DNA of 64,000 nucleotides from Holophagales bacterium (GCA_016699405.1 CP064972.1:372001-436000); one strand, 5' to 3'. Shown: positions 16,410 through 25,256, counted from the first letter of the stretch. Numbers and translations are program-made. Notes: generated by a model not told the origin, from the sequence alone.

Positions 16410-17672
16410 ATGCGTCCCCAGGTCTCGCAGCGCGCCCGGCTGATGCCGGCCTCTCCCATCCGGAAACTGATGCCGTTGGCCGACGAGGCGCGGCGTCGCG
16501 GCACCCACGTCTACCACCTCAACATCGGCCAACCCGACCTGCCGACTCCCGCGGCGATGCGCGCGCGGCTCGGCCAGGTTCCGGAGGTCGTGGCCTACAG
16601 CCCCTCCGGCGGCACGTCGGAGTTTCTCGCCGCGCTGCAGCGCTACTACGCCCAGCTCGGGCTCGACTTCTCGCTCGGCGAGCTGATCGCCACGACCGGC
16701 GGCTCGGAGGCCGTGCTCTTCGCCGTGCTCGCCGTCTGCAACGAGGGCGACGAGATCCTGGTGGTCGAGCCGTTCTACACCAACTACCTCGCCTTCACGA
16801 CGATGGCCGGCGCGCGTCTGGTGCCGGTCGCCGCGCGCGGTGAGGACGGCTTCCACCTGCCGCCGCGCGAGGCGTTCGAGAGCGCCCGCTCGCCGCGCAC
16901 GCGGGCGGTGATCCTCTGCAATCCGAACAACCCGACCGGCACCGTCTACAGCCGCGCCGAGGTCGAGGCGGTGGCCGATTTCTGTCGTGCCCACGGGCTC
17001 TTCCTCATCTCCGACGAGGTCTATCGCGAGTTCGTCTACGACGGACGCAAGGCGGAGAGCGCGCTGACGCTCGCCGGCGTCGAAGACCACGTGATCCTCG
17101 TCGACAGCCTGTCGAAGCGCTTCTCGGCCTGCGGCCTGCGGCTCGGCTGCCTGGCGACGCGCAACCGCGACGTCTACCAGGCGGCGCTGCGCATGGCGCA
17201 GGGGCGGCTCTCGCCGCCCGGCCTCGCCCAGCTCGCCGCGCTCGGCATCGCCGAGCTCGGGGCCGACTACTACGCCGGCGTCGTCTCCGAGTACCAGGCC
17301 CGCCGCGACGTGCTCTTCGAAGGGCTGTCGAAGATCCCCGGCGTCTTCCTGCGCAAGCCCGAAGGGGCGTTCTACTTCGTCGCCCGTCTGCCGATCCTCG
17401 ACGGCGAAGACTTCGCCCGCTTCCTGCTCGGCGAGTACTCGCTCGGCGGCGCCACGGTGATGGTCGCCCCGGCCCAGGGCTTCTACGCCACCCCGGGGCT
17501 CGGGCTCGACGAGGTGCGGATCGCCTACGTGCTCAAGCGCGGCGACCTCGAAGCCTCGGTGCGCATCCTCGCCGAAGCCATCCCCGCCTACCGCGACGCC
17601 CGCGGCCTCGACGAACGCCCCACCGCGTCGAGCAACGCCAACGCGCCGGACTTCCACACGCCGACGGTGTAG
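16410..17672 (+). CDS. class I/II pyridoxal-phosphate aminotransferase
   Basis: A 420-aa fold-type I enzyme of the aspartate/aromatic aminotransferase group. NPNNPTGTVYSRAEVE (171-186), SDEVYREFVY (201-210) and the PLP lysine Lys236 in DSLSKRFSACGLRLG are all intact. It transfers amino groups between amino acids and 2-oxoacids; the preferred amino acid cannot be read. The start ATG is 6 nt after TAGAAT and has no Shine-Dalgarno. The C-terminal 20 residues are a low-complexity tail. Confidence 0.9.
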   Translation: MRPQVSQRARLMPASPIRKLMPLADEARRRGTHVYHLNIGQPDLPTPAAMRARLGQVPEVVAYSPSGGTSEFLAALQRYYAQLGLDFSLGELIATTGGSEAVLFAVLAVCNEGDEILVVEPFYTNYLAFTTMAGARLVPVAARGEDGFHLPPREAFESARSPRTRAVILCNPNNPTGTVYSRAEVEAVADFCRAHGLFLISDEVYREFVYDGRKAESALTLAGVEDHVILVDSLSKRFSACGLRLGCLATRNRDVYQAALRMAQGRLSPPGLAQLAALGIAELGADYYAGVVSEYQARRDVLFEGLSKIPGVFLRKPEGAFYFVARLPILDGEDFARFLLGEYSLGGATVMVAPAQGFYATPGLGLDEVRIAYVLKRGDLEASVRILAEAIPAYRDARGLDERPTASSNANAPDFHTPTV

Positions 17673-17723
17673 CGGATCGACGTTGCCCATCCGCCGCCGC
17701 TGAGGGAGGATCCGGCGCGACCG

Positions 17724-19460
17724 ATGGCTCGAACGGGCTCGCGTGCGCGGAGGATCTCGCCGGCGGCAGCGCTGCGCCGGCTGCTCGCCTTGCGCCTGGT
17801 CTACGGCCCGGCGGCGGCGAACGAGAAGCGGCGACTGCTCGCCGTGCTCGGGCGCGGCGCGCTGGCGAGCGCGCGGGCGCTCGTCGCGTTCCACGAGGCG
17901 CTCCTCTTTCTGCGCGCCTACCCTGACGATGCCGAGGTCGCCGCGGCGGCCGACGAGCTGCTGGCGCGCTTCGCGCGGCGACGCGATCTGGCGCGACACC
18001 GCGCCGCGCTCGCCGGAAGCGGCCTCGCCGGCACGGTGATTCCCTACCCGTTCTTCTACCCGACGGCGCTCTGGCTGGCGCGCCGCTTCCCTGGGCGGCT
18101 GACGCTCGACGAAGAGCAGACCGGCGACGGCGAGGCGTTGCGCCCGCTGCTCCTCGCCGCCCTGGCGCCGCCGGAGGCCCTCTGGCTCCACGAACGGAAG
18201 CCTCCGGTGCGCGAGGCGTTGCGCACCCTTGCTGGCGACGGCGACCCAGCCTGCTTCCTGCTCGCCCGGATCGACGCGATGCCGGGCGACGGCTTCACCC
18301 GGGAGGCGCTACACGACGCGATCTCGCCGTCCTACCTGCTGCGGCCGGACGACGACACCCCGAGCCGGACGCTCGACCGCGCGCCGCGCTCGCCCCTCGT
18401 CGGGCGCTCGACGACGCCGCGACGCGAGCGCCCCGACCTCGCGGACGAGCTCGTCCGCCCGCCGCTCGCTGTCCGCGAGGTGGCGGGGCGCGAGGCGGTC
18501 GAGCTCGTCGAGCTCGCCCGGCGCGCCATGGTGACGCGCGAGCGTGACCTCGACTGCTTCTGCTACGGCGACCCGCGCGATGTCCGGCGCTTCCGGCACG
18601 AGGACGGTCTCGAGCTGGTGGCCATCGGCTCACGGCCCGAACGCCGGCTGCTGCTCGCCGCCGCCTACGGCCTGCTCACCCTGCGCAACGGCGTGCCGAT
18701 CGGTTACGTGCAGCTCGACGGCTTCCTCGGCACGACGCTCGTCCACTTCAACACCTTCGAGACCTTCCGCGGCGCCGACGCCGCCTGGGTCTTCGCCCGT
18801 GCGCTCGCCACCGCACGCGTGCTCTTCGGCTCGCACGCCTTCGCCATCGAGCCGTACCAGCTCGGCCACCTCAATGACGAGGCGCTCGACTCCGGTGCCT
18901 GGTGGTTCTACGCGCGTCTCGGCTTCGCCCCGCGCGATGCCGCGATCGCGGCGCTCGCGGCGCGAGAGGCCGAACGGCGACGGCGGCGACCGGCGGCGCG
19001 CTCGTCGCGGCGTACCCTCGCCCAGCTCGCCCGCGGCTATCTCTACTGGGAGCCCGAGGGACGCACGGCGACCGTGCCACCGCACGCGGCAGCGTCCCAC
19101 GCGATCTCGACCGCCCTCGCCGCGCTCGACGGCGTCCACGGCTCCCAGTCTTCCGAACGGGCGGGGCGCGAGTGGGTGGCACGGATCGCCGGTGAGATCG
19201 GTCTCGGACCGGGGACAGCGCTCACCACGGAGGAACGCCTCTGGCTCGGACGCTGGGCGCCGCTGCTCGCGACGCTGCCGGGGATTTCGACCTGGAGCCG
19301 GGAGGAGCGCCTCGGGCTCGGCGCGATCGTCCGCGCCAAAGCCGGCCGCCGCGAGTCCGCCGCCGTGCAGGTGGCCCGCAGCCACCCGCGCTTCGGCCCG
19401 GCGCTGCTCGAGCTCGCCGCCGCGCACGGCTACGCCGAGGACGAGCGCCCGCGCCGCTGA
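17724..19460 (+). CDS. unknown protein with GNAT-like C-terminal half
   Basis: A 578-aa protein I do not recognise as a whole. It starts at ATG 17724 after GGGAGGA. The first 230 residues are Arg/Ala/Leu-rich and helical. Around residues 305-410 the sequence (VPIGYVQLDG, then GAWWFYARLGFAPRD) resembles the beta-strands and closing motif of GNAT acetyltransferases, though the acetyl-CoA loop (Q/RxxGxG/A) is not clear. No signal peptide or membrane helix. The next 170 residues are again helical. It is monocistronic, following the aminotransferase by 51 bp. Confidence 0.75.
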   Translation: MARTGSRARRISPAAALRRLLALRLVYGPAAANEKRRLLAVLGRGALASARALVAFHEALLFLRAYPDDAEVAAAADELLARFARRRDLARHRAALAGSGLAGTVIPYPFFYPTALWLARRFPGRLTLDEEQTGDGEALRPLLLAALAPPEALWLHERKPPVREALRTLAGDGDPACFLLARIDAMPGDGFTREALHDAISPSYLLRPDDDTPSRTLDRAPRSPLVGRSTTPRRERPDLADELVRPPLAVREVAGREAVELVELARRAMVTRERDLDCFCYGDPRDVRRFRHEDGLELVAIGSRPERRLLLAAAYGLLTLRNGVPIGYVQLDGFLGTTLVHFNTFETFRGADAAWVFARALATARVLFGSHAFAIEPYQLGHLNDEALDSGAWWFYARLGFAPRDAAIAALAAREAERRRRRPAARSSRRTLAQLARGYLYWEPEGRTATVPPHAAASHAISTALAALDGVHGSQSSERAGREWVARIAGEIGLGPGTALTTEERLWLGRWAPLLATLPGISTWSREERLGLGAIVRAKAGRRESAAVQVARSHPRFGPALLELAAAHGYAEDERPRR

Positions 19461-19471
19461 CCGGCGGGCGA

Positions 19472-19903
19472 TCAACGCACGGGCGAGAGCGGCGGCAGAC
19501 CGAATTCGCCGCGCACCTCGGCGCGGCCCAGCACGACGAGCGACCAGATCCCGAGAATCGTGCCGAACGGCAGAAACGGCATGGCGACGAAGGCCATCGC
19601 CTGGCAGAAGCCGTAGCGCCGCCCGGCAACGACGCAGCGGCCGGCGTAGCCGACGCCGGCGGCACAGGCGAAGAGGAAGAGCGCCAGGACGGCGGCGAGC
19701 ACCAGCGTCGCGCTCGGCGGTCGCCCCTCCGTGGCCAGGTGCAGGTTCGCCGCGAACGGGTCGATGTCCGCGGCGAGCGCCATGCCGAGGTAGACCACCG
19801 GCAGCAGCGCGACGAAGCCGGCGAGCGCACCGATCAGATAGTGAAAGAGCGCGAGCAGGCGGAGCTCGTCGCGGGCCGCGGCAGAGGGAGGGGACGCGGG
19901 CAT
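19472..19903 (-). CDS. small multi-pass membrane protein
   Basis: 143 aa with three to four hydrophobic segments (about 15-45, 65-90, 103-130). The opening LRLLALFHYLIGALAGF and the final WSLVVLGRAEVRGEFG resemble a family of short membrane proteins of unknown function seen in many deep-branching Gram-negatives. It converges on the preceding gene and is divergent from the PspA operon; no functional assignment. Confidence 0.75.
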   Translation of the reverse strand: MPASPPSAAARDELRLLALFHYLIGALAGFVALLPVVYLGMALAADIDPFAANLHLATEGRPPSATLVLAAVLALFLFACAAGVGYAGRCVVAGRRYGFCQAMAFVAMPFLPFGTILGIWSLVVLGRAEVRGEFGLPPLSPVR

Positions 19904-19963
19904 CGGGGTCGTCGCCGCGGAACGCTCGGCGCGCGCCTTCAGCCTACTCGCAATGCGCCGCGC

Positions 19964-19992
19964 TTGACACCCCAGGGGGGCGACCCTAGGCT
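19964..19992 (+). promoter_or_regulatory. near-consensus sigma-70 promoter of the PspA/AAA+ operon
   Basis: TTGACA (19964-19969), a 17-nt spacer and TAGGCT (19987-19992). The predicted start near 20000 gives a leader of about 30 nt containing AGGGAG before the first gene. It is one of only two perfect TTGACA -35 boxes I found, the other serving the initiator tRNA, which suggests housekeeping-level expression. Confidence 0.7.
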
Positions 19993-20030
19993 TGCGAAAT
20001 CAGTTGTTTCCGGTCGATAGGGAGTGTGCG

Positions 20031-20780
20031 ATGGGCCTGAAGGACGTGCTGGCGAAGATGAAGCTGGTCGAGCTCGACCCGGCGGAAGCGGCGCCGGCCG
20101 TGCCCGCGCCTCCGGCTGCGCCTGTCGCCGCTCGTCCGGGGACACCGCGTCCGCAAGCCGCGGCGCGAGCGACGCAGCCGGTCGATCTCGAGGCGATCCT
20201 CGGGCGACTGCCCCCCGCTCCGGCGGTCGACGAACGCACCCTGCCGCGCCACGGCGGCGAGGGCGGCCTCGACATCCCCGACTTCCCGGCGGTCTATCGC
20301 GCCGCCGGCGTTGCCGAGCCGGCCCACGGCTTCACCGCGGCGAAGGTGCACGAGATCCTCTCCTCGCCCGACTTCGCCGGCCTCGACGGCAAGGCGAAGG
20401 CCGCGGCACTCGCCGGGTTCCTCAAGATGGTCCCCGGCGGCCCGGTGCCGATCGCCGACGTCATCCAGGACGCCGTGCGGCGCGACCAGGCGCTCGATAA
20501 GTTCGAGGAGTTCCTGCGTGGCAAGCTCCGCGCCGAGGAGGAGGCGGTGACGCACGAAAACGCCCGCCTGCAGGCGGAGGTCGACGCCCTCACCCGTCGC
20601 AACCAGGAGGCGATGGCGGCCAATCGCGCCAAGCTCGACGCCACGCTCAGCCGCTTCGGCGAGTGGCAGGCGCGCAAGCGGATCGAGGAGCGCGCGCTCG
20701 CCGAGGCGGTCTCGCCGTTCGTCGAGAGCAACCCGATCTCCGTCACGCCGGCGGCCGCCGGCGCCGCGAAGAACACCTAG
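20031..20780 (+). CDS. unknown helical protein, first gene of the PspA/AAA+ operon
   Basis: 249 aa, function unknown. An N-terminal amphipathic stretch (MGLKDVLAKMKLVEL) is followed by a 40-residue Pro/Ala linker. A globular middle follows (about 75-150, with FTAAKVHEILSSPDFAGLDG). The C-terminal coiled coil (about 155-225) is EEFLRGKLRAEEE followed by Lys/Arg/Glu-rich helix. The start used is ATG 20031 behind AGGGAG; an earlier in-frame codon lies inside the promoter. It may be an adaptor linking PspA or the AAA+ enzyme to the membrane; this is inference from operon position. Confidence 0.8.
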   Translation: MGLKDVLAKMKLVELDPAEAAPAVPAPPAAPVAARPGTPRPQAAARATQPVDLEAILGRLPPAPAVDERTLPRHGGEGGLDIPDFPAVYRAAGVAEPAHGFTAAKVHEILSSPDFAGLDGKAKAAALAGFLKMVPGGPVPIADVIQDAVRRDQALDKFEEFLRGKLRAEEEAVTHENARLQAEVDALTRRNQEAMAANRAKLDATLSRFGEWQARKRIEERALAEAVSPFVESNPISVTPAAAGAAKNT

Positions 20781-20872
20781 CCGCCGTCGCTCCGCGCCTG
20801 CCGCGCCACGATTTCAACCGAACCGACCGATTCCAACCGCCCACCGGTCGCTCCGACAAGGAACTTCACGCC

Positions 20873-21634
20873 ATGTTCGACCGTCTCGCCCGTGTCATCA
20901 AGTCGTGGCTCGGCTTCTTCATCTCCTTCGCCGAGGACCCGGAGGTCATGCTCCAGGAGTCGATCGAGGAGATGCGCAACACGCTGCCGCGGCTCAACCA
21001 GATCCTCGTCACCACCCGAGCCACGGTGATCCGGCTCGAACAGGAGAAGGGCGAGCTCGAACGGCGGGAAAAGCAGCTCACCTCCTCGATCCAGGCCGCC
21101 CTGCAGGAGGGCAGCGCCGAGGCGCGCAAGATCGCCGAGGCCGACGCGCTCGCGCTGCAGGAAGTCCGCGAGGACCTCACCGCGACGCGCGAGCAGTACG
21201 AGGCCGCGAGCAAGGCGTTCGACAACGCCCAGCTCTCGGTCGACGACATCAAGGACAAGCTGCGCGCCAAGATCGAGCAGTGCCGGCGCGCCATCCAGGA
21301 GTCGAAGAAGGCCGAGGTGATGCGCTCGGCGGCCAACGCGCTCGCCGAGCTCGACACCTACGGCACCGCCTCGACCGCCGAGAAATATCTCGAGGAGATC
21401 AAGCAGAAGGTCGCCGAGTCGAAGGCGGCGGTCGAAGTGGCCACCGGCGGCACCGACGTCGAGCGGATCAAGATGGAACGCAAGGCGCGCGAAATCCGCG
21501 CCAAGGGCGTGCTCTCCGAGTTCGAGGTGCAGATGGGCCTGAAGAAGGCCGACGCCGTGCCCGAGGCGGCGCCGTTCCCCGAGACCGCCCAGGGTCAGGC
21601 GACCCCCGCCAAGCAGGGGCAGCAGGGGAGCTGA
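20873..21634 (+). CDS. pspA: PspA/IM30 (Vipp1) family protein
   Basis: A 253-aa all-helical protein. The N terminus, MFDRLARVIKSWLGFFISFAEDPEVM, is an amphipathic membrane-binding helix typical of PspA, followed by long coiled-coil helices to residue 220 and a Pro/Gln tail. PspA/Vipp1 proteins are bacterial ESCRT-III relatives that polymerise on damaged or curved membranes. ATG 20873 follows AAGGAA; the preceding gene ends 92 bp upstream and the next starts 12 bp downstream. No PspF, PspB or PspC gene is present, so regulation differs from the enterobacterial Psp system. Confidence 0.87.
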   Translation: MFDRLARVIKSWLGFFISFAEDPEVMLQESIEEMRNTLPRLNQILVTTRATVIRLEQEKGELERREKQLTSSIQAALQEGSAEARKIAEADALALQEVREDLTATREQYEAASKAFDNAQLSVDDIKDKLRAKIEQCRRAIQESKKAEVMRSAANALAELDTYGTASTAEKYLEEIKQKVAESKAAVEVATGGTDVERIKMERKAREIRAKGVLSEFEVQMGLKKADAVPEAAPFPETAQGQATPAKQGQQGS

Positions 21635-21646
21635 CGCTCCTCTCCC

Positions 21647-22501
21647 ATGGGCTTCCTCGACCGCAACCCGGCGCTCAAGCGGGCGATCGCCAATCAGTAC
21701 CAGGCGATCCTCGCCGTCGGCGCCGTGGGCTTCTCGCTGCTGCTGGCCAACCCGCTGCCGCTGATCGTCTTCGCCGGCGCCCAGCTCATGGTGATGCCGC
21801 TGCTCGTCGATCGCCTGAAGCGCCGCATGGAGATCGAGCAGAAGGCCTCGCAGCGGCAGTACGAGACGATGAGCGGCGAGCAGCGTTACGGCGAGCTGCC
21901 CGGCCCGATGCGCCAGCGCTACGACCGCCTGCGCCAGCTCTGCGGTCAGGTCCAGGAGAACTACCGCGGCCTCTCGCCCGCCTCGCAGGGCGTGCTCGCC
22001 GACCAGACCGAGAAGTTCAACGCCATCCTCGCCAACGCGCTGCGCCGGCTCTGGCTGCTGCAGAAGTACGAGGAGCTCGCCCGCACCTTCAGCGCCCGGC
22101 AGGTCAAGGACGAGATCGGCAAGATCAAGATGGCGCTCGAGTCGACGACGCTCGACCCGCGCGTGCGTGAGGCCTGGCAGCAGAACCTCTCGATCAAGGA
22201 GAAGCTGCTCGCCTCGGCCGACCGCAACCAGTCGCAGATGCAGGCGCTCGCCGCCGAGCTCGACTCGCTCGAGACGCTGCTGCAGCTGCTGCTCCAGAAG
22301 TCGCTCGCCGCCACCGACGCCGGCGCCTTCGCCCTCGAAATCGACGACGTCGTCTCGCAGGCCGAGGCGGATGCGGCGAGCGTCGTCGAGCTCGAACGGA
22401 TGCTCGGCGGCATCCCCGAGCTCACCGAACCGCCCAACCTCGGCGAGCTCGCCACGCCGGGGGCGAACCGCAACCGCCAAGGAGGCTTCCGCCGTGGCTG
22501 A
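21647..22501 (+). CDS. membrane-anchored coiled-coil protein of the PspA/AAA+ operon
   Basis: 284 aa. Residues 20-53 form two closely spaced hydrophobic segments (QAILAVGAVGFSLLLANPLP and LIVFAGAQLMVMPLLVDRL), giving a hairpin anchor. The remaining 220 residues are cytoplasmic helix with strong coiled-coil character. I know no named family. It sits 12 bp after pspA and overlaps the AAA+ gene by 8 nt, so it is likely a stoichiometric membrane partner of one or both. Confidence 0.8.
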   Translation: MGFLDRNPALKRAIANQYQAILAVGAVGFSLLLANPLPLIVFAGAQLMVMPLLVDRLKRRMEIEQKASQRQYETMSGEQRYGELPGPMRQRYDRLRQLCGQVQENYRGLSPASQGVLADQTEKFNAILANALRRLWLLQKYEELARTFSARQVKDEIGKIKMALESTTLDPRVREAWQQNLSIKEKLLASADRNQSQMQALAAELDSLETLLQLLLQKSLAATDAGAFALEIDDVVSQAEADAASVVELERMLGGIPELTEPPNLGELATPGANRNRQGGFRRG

Positions 22502-24248
22502 GACGCCGACGTTCCTCGCCACGCTCCCCTCCTGGGCCGCCCGGCTCGCCGCGGAGATCCGTGCCAAGCAAGCCAACGCGTTCGTCCTGCACGGCGTGCC
22601 GGCCGACCTGGTGCCGGTGCGCGGGCCACAGGGGCTGCGCTTCCGGCCGCTCGATGCCTTCCTCGCCGAGGATCTCTTCGGCGGCTGGCCTTCGGTGGTG
22701 AGCTACAACCGCGCCGAGGGGCTCGCCTTCTCGACTCCCGACGCCCGCAATCACTTCTTCGAGCGGCTCAAGGCCTACGATCTCGTGCACGGCACGCGCT
22801 TCGGCGAGGCGCTGCCGCGCGACGCGGCCAACTGCTTCGCCCTGCTCGACGGCTACTTCAAGGCCTGCGCCGCGGCGCAGCCGGCCCGCCCGGTCGCGCT
22901 GCTCCTGCCCTTTGCCGAGACGCTCGGCCCCTCGGGGGACGCCAGCAGCCGCACTGGCGAGGACCGCGCCGTTCTCGTCTACCTGCGCAAGTGGTCGCAG
23001 GATCCGACGCTCCTCGCCAAGAACATCGTCTTCGTGCTCGTTGCCGAAGGACTCTCCGAGCTCGACCCCAAGCTCGTCCGCTCGCACGCCACCCGCGAGC
23101 TCGAGATCAAGCGCCCGGACGAGACCGACCGGCGCGAGTACCTCGAGGCGGTGCGTGGCGCCGAGTGGTTCGCCGAGCGCAGCGAGCTCGGCGCTCCGGA
23201 GCTGGCGCGCCTGACCGCCGGGATGACGCGCGTCCAGCTCGGCCAGATCCTCGACGGCATCGACGGCGGCGGGGCGAGCAGCGGCAAGCTCACCCGCGAG
23301 ATGGTGCGCACGATCAAGAAGGAGGTCATCGAGACCGAGGGGCTCGGACTGCTCGAGTACGTCGAGCCGCGCTTCGGCCTCGACATGGTCGCCGGCATGC
23401 CGGCGGTCAAGACTCGGCTCTCGCGTGCCGCCCGCGCCATCGCTCGCGGCAACGCCTCGGCGGTGCCGATGGGTTACCTCATCTGCGGCCCGGTGGGAAG
23501 CGCCAAGACCTTCCTCGTCGAGTGCTTCGTGCGCGAGCTCGGCTTCCCCTGCGTCAAGCTCAAGAACTTCCGCTCGATGTGGGTCGGCGAAACCGAGGCG
23601 AACCTCGAGCGCATTCTCAAGATCCTCTCCTCGCTCACCCCCGTCGGCGTGGTGATCGACGAGGCCGACGCCGCGCTCGGCAATCGCGAGGGCGGCGGCG
23701 ACTCGGGCGTTTCGGCGCGCGTCTTCGCGCAGATCGCCGCTTTCATGGGCGACACGAAGAACCGCGGAAAAATTCTCTGGTTCCTCATCACCTGCCGCCC
23801 CGACCTGCTGCCGATCGACCTCAAGCGTCAGGGGCGCGCCGAGGAGCACGTGCCGCTCTTCTACCCGGAGAGCGCGGCCGAGTACGACGAGCTCTTCCAG
23901 GTGATGGTCAAGAAGCTCGCGATGACCACCAAGGTCGGCAAGATCAGCGAGGTCGCAGCGGAGGAGAAGCTCCTCGGCCTTTCCGGCTCCGACCTCGAAG
24001 CGGTGCTCGTCCGCGCCACCCTCGAGGCCGAGGCCGCCGACTCCACCGAGGTCACCGCAGCCCACCTCGCCCAGGCGATCGCCGACTTCATCCCTCCCGC
24101 CAACGGCCTCGAGCGCGAGCTCCAGACCCTCGTCTCCGTCCTCGAGTCGACCAGCCGCGAGCTTCTGCCCCCGCGCTTCCGCGACCTCGACCGCGGCGTC
24201 ATCCAGGCCCGCGTCGAGGAGATCAAGCTGGCCCTGCGGCTGCGGTAG
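22494..24248 (+). CDS. AAA+ ATPase with degenerate N-terminal AAA-like module
   Basis: 584 aa. The active AAA+ domain (about 290-500) has Walker A GPVGSAKT (332-339), Walker B VVIDEAD (386-392), a sensor-1 region LITCRPDLLP and an RxxR-like QGRAEEHVPL before the lid, close to the Vps4/FtsH/katanin style. Residues 130-222 (VALLLPFAE, NIVFVLVAEGLSELDPKLV, ELEIKRPDETDRREYL) look like the second half of an AAA module lacking catalytic motifs. No protease domain follows, suggesting a remodelling ATPase. The GTG start has GGAGG and overlaps the previous gene by 8 nt. Confidence 0.87.
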   Translation: MAETPTFLATLPSWAARLAAEIRAKQANAFVLHGVPADLVPVRGPQGLRFRPLDAFLAEDLFGGWPSVVSYNRAEGLAFSTPDARNHFFERLKAYDLVHGTRFGEALPRDAANCFALLDGYFKACAAAQPARPVALLLPFAETLGPSGDASSRTGEDRAVLVYLRKWSQDPTLLAKNIVFVLVAEGLSELDPKLVRSHATRELEIKRPDETDRREYLEAVRGAEWFAERSELGAPELARLTAGMTRVQLGQILDGIDGGGASSGKLTREMVRTIKKEVIETEGLGLLEYVEPRFGLDMVAGMPAVKTRLSRAARAIARGNASAVPMGYLICGPVGSAKTFLVECFVRELGFPCVKLKNFRSMWVGETEANLERILKILSSLTPVGVVIDEADAALGNREGGGDSGVSARVFAQIAAFMGDTKNRGKILWFLITCRPDLLPIDLKRQGRAEEHVPLFYPESAAEYDELFQVMVKKLAMTTKVGKISEVAAEEKLLGLSGSDLEAVLVRATLEAEAADSTEVTAAHLAQAIADFIPPANGLERELQTLVSVLESTSRELLPPRFRDLDRGVIQARVEEIKLALRLR

Positions 24249-24413
24249 ATCGGAGGCGGGCCTCTCGGCCGGCGCGGCCTCGCGAGGCGCGACCTGGGCT
24301 CGTCCCCACACCCGAGCCGACGCGATCGACGCGACTCGCCTGGCGCGCAGGGCTTGCCTGTTCTCGCCGGGGAGTCGCCACGCGCCCCAAGGTGGTGTAC
24401 CGTTGCATTACGC

Positions 24414-24442
24414 TGCGGTCGCAAAGGAAACAGGCGACCGCA
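24414..24442. repeat. inverted repeat upstream of the RHH-like gene
   Basis: TGCGGTCGC and GCGACCGCA form a perfect 9-bp inverted repeat with an 11-nt A-rich spacer, 28 nt before the ATG at 24471. It could be an operator for a dimeric regulator, possibly the adjacent ribbon-helix-helix-like protein itself. Confidence 0.45.
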
Positions 24443-24470
24443 ATACAGTCGCTTATCAAAGGAGCGAGGG

Positions 24471-24866
24471 ATGCCGAAAGAGCCGCTGTCGGAGACGCGG
24501 ATGATCCGCGCGAGCGAAGCCCAGGTCGCGCAGTGGCGGGTTGCCGCGGAGCGAGAGGGATACTGGTCGCTCTCGGAATGGATCCGGACGAAGCTGGGTG
24601 TGGCCAGCGGGTCGGAGGCCGAGGCGGAGATCGTCGGCGACGCGAAGGCGATCGCCATCTACCGACCGGACCGCCAGCAGGACCGCAAGCCGGCGCTCTA
24701 CGAGCTGGCGCGCTACGACTCCGGCGACAAGCTCCTCGAGCTGGTGTTCGAGGTATCGAAGCGCGATTGGTGCACGCCCGGCGTGCTGAAGTCCTTCGTC
24801 ATCGAGCTCGAGCGCGTCCTCGCGGCACGCGAGGCGAAGGGCAAGGGGAAGAGCCGGAAGGCCTGA
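24471..24866 (+). CDS. ribbon-helix-helix-like small protein
   Basis: 131 aa. The N terminus (TRMIRASEAQVAQWRVAA, then LSEWIRTKLG) has the pattern of ribbon-helix-helix or MobC-like DNA-binding proteins: a beta-strand followed by two helices with SLSEWIR. The remainder (IAIYRPDRQQDRKPALYELA, FEVSKRDWC) is a mixed alpha/beta region I do not recognise. AAAGGAGCGAGGG precedes the ATG. A strong terminator follows, so the gene stands alone. No toxin partner is visible. Confidence 0.75.
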   Translation: MPKEPLSETRMIRASEAQVAQWRVAAEREGYWSLSEWIRTKLGVASGSEAEAEIVGDAKAIAIYRPDRQQDRKPALYELARYDSGDKLLELVFEVSKRDWCTPGVLKSFVIELERVLAAREAKGKGKSRKA

Positions 24867-24918
24867 GCTCCCGGCGCTCGGCGACGGACGCTCGGGGCAC
24901 CGCCCGGCGGCAGCTCCG

Positions 24919-24952
24919 GAGGGGACAGGAACTGATGCCTGTCCCCTCTTTT
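24919..24952 (+). terminator. intrinsic terminator
   Basis: An 11-bp perfect stem (GAGGGGACAGG with CCTGTCCCCTC), an 8-nt loop and TTTT, 53 nt after the RHH-like gene. Confidence 0.85.
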
Positions 24953-25256
24953 CGTTCAGCGTCCCACGACGGGACCTCGGACCGGCGAACCCTCAAGAAG
25001 ACGGTCTGACGCCCGGGGAGGCATCGTCGTGACACCGGCGAGTCGCGGTCGACTCGCCAGCGCTCCGACGACGCGGCTTCCCTGCTTCGCACGACCGCTG
25101 CCGAGCTCCGGCGGGCGCGATTCACACCTGCGAGTCGCGCAAGCGGCCTCCGCGGGATAGCAGAGCTTGACCCGGCGCTGGATCGACTGACCAGTTGTTG
25201 CGCTTCGTTCGTCTTCCCTGATTGGGAACTCACCGACCCTTCCCGAGGAGGAGACC
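24953..25256. other. intergenic region before the metacaspase gene
   Basis: About 300 bp with no convincing gene. It holds a TTGACC (25167-25172) without a good -10 at 17 nt, a lower-GC stretch around 25190-25230, and GAGGAGGAGA just before the metacaspase start. The promoter of that operon is presumably here. Confidence 0.5.
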
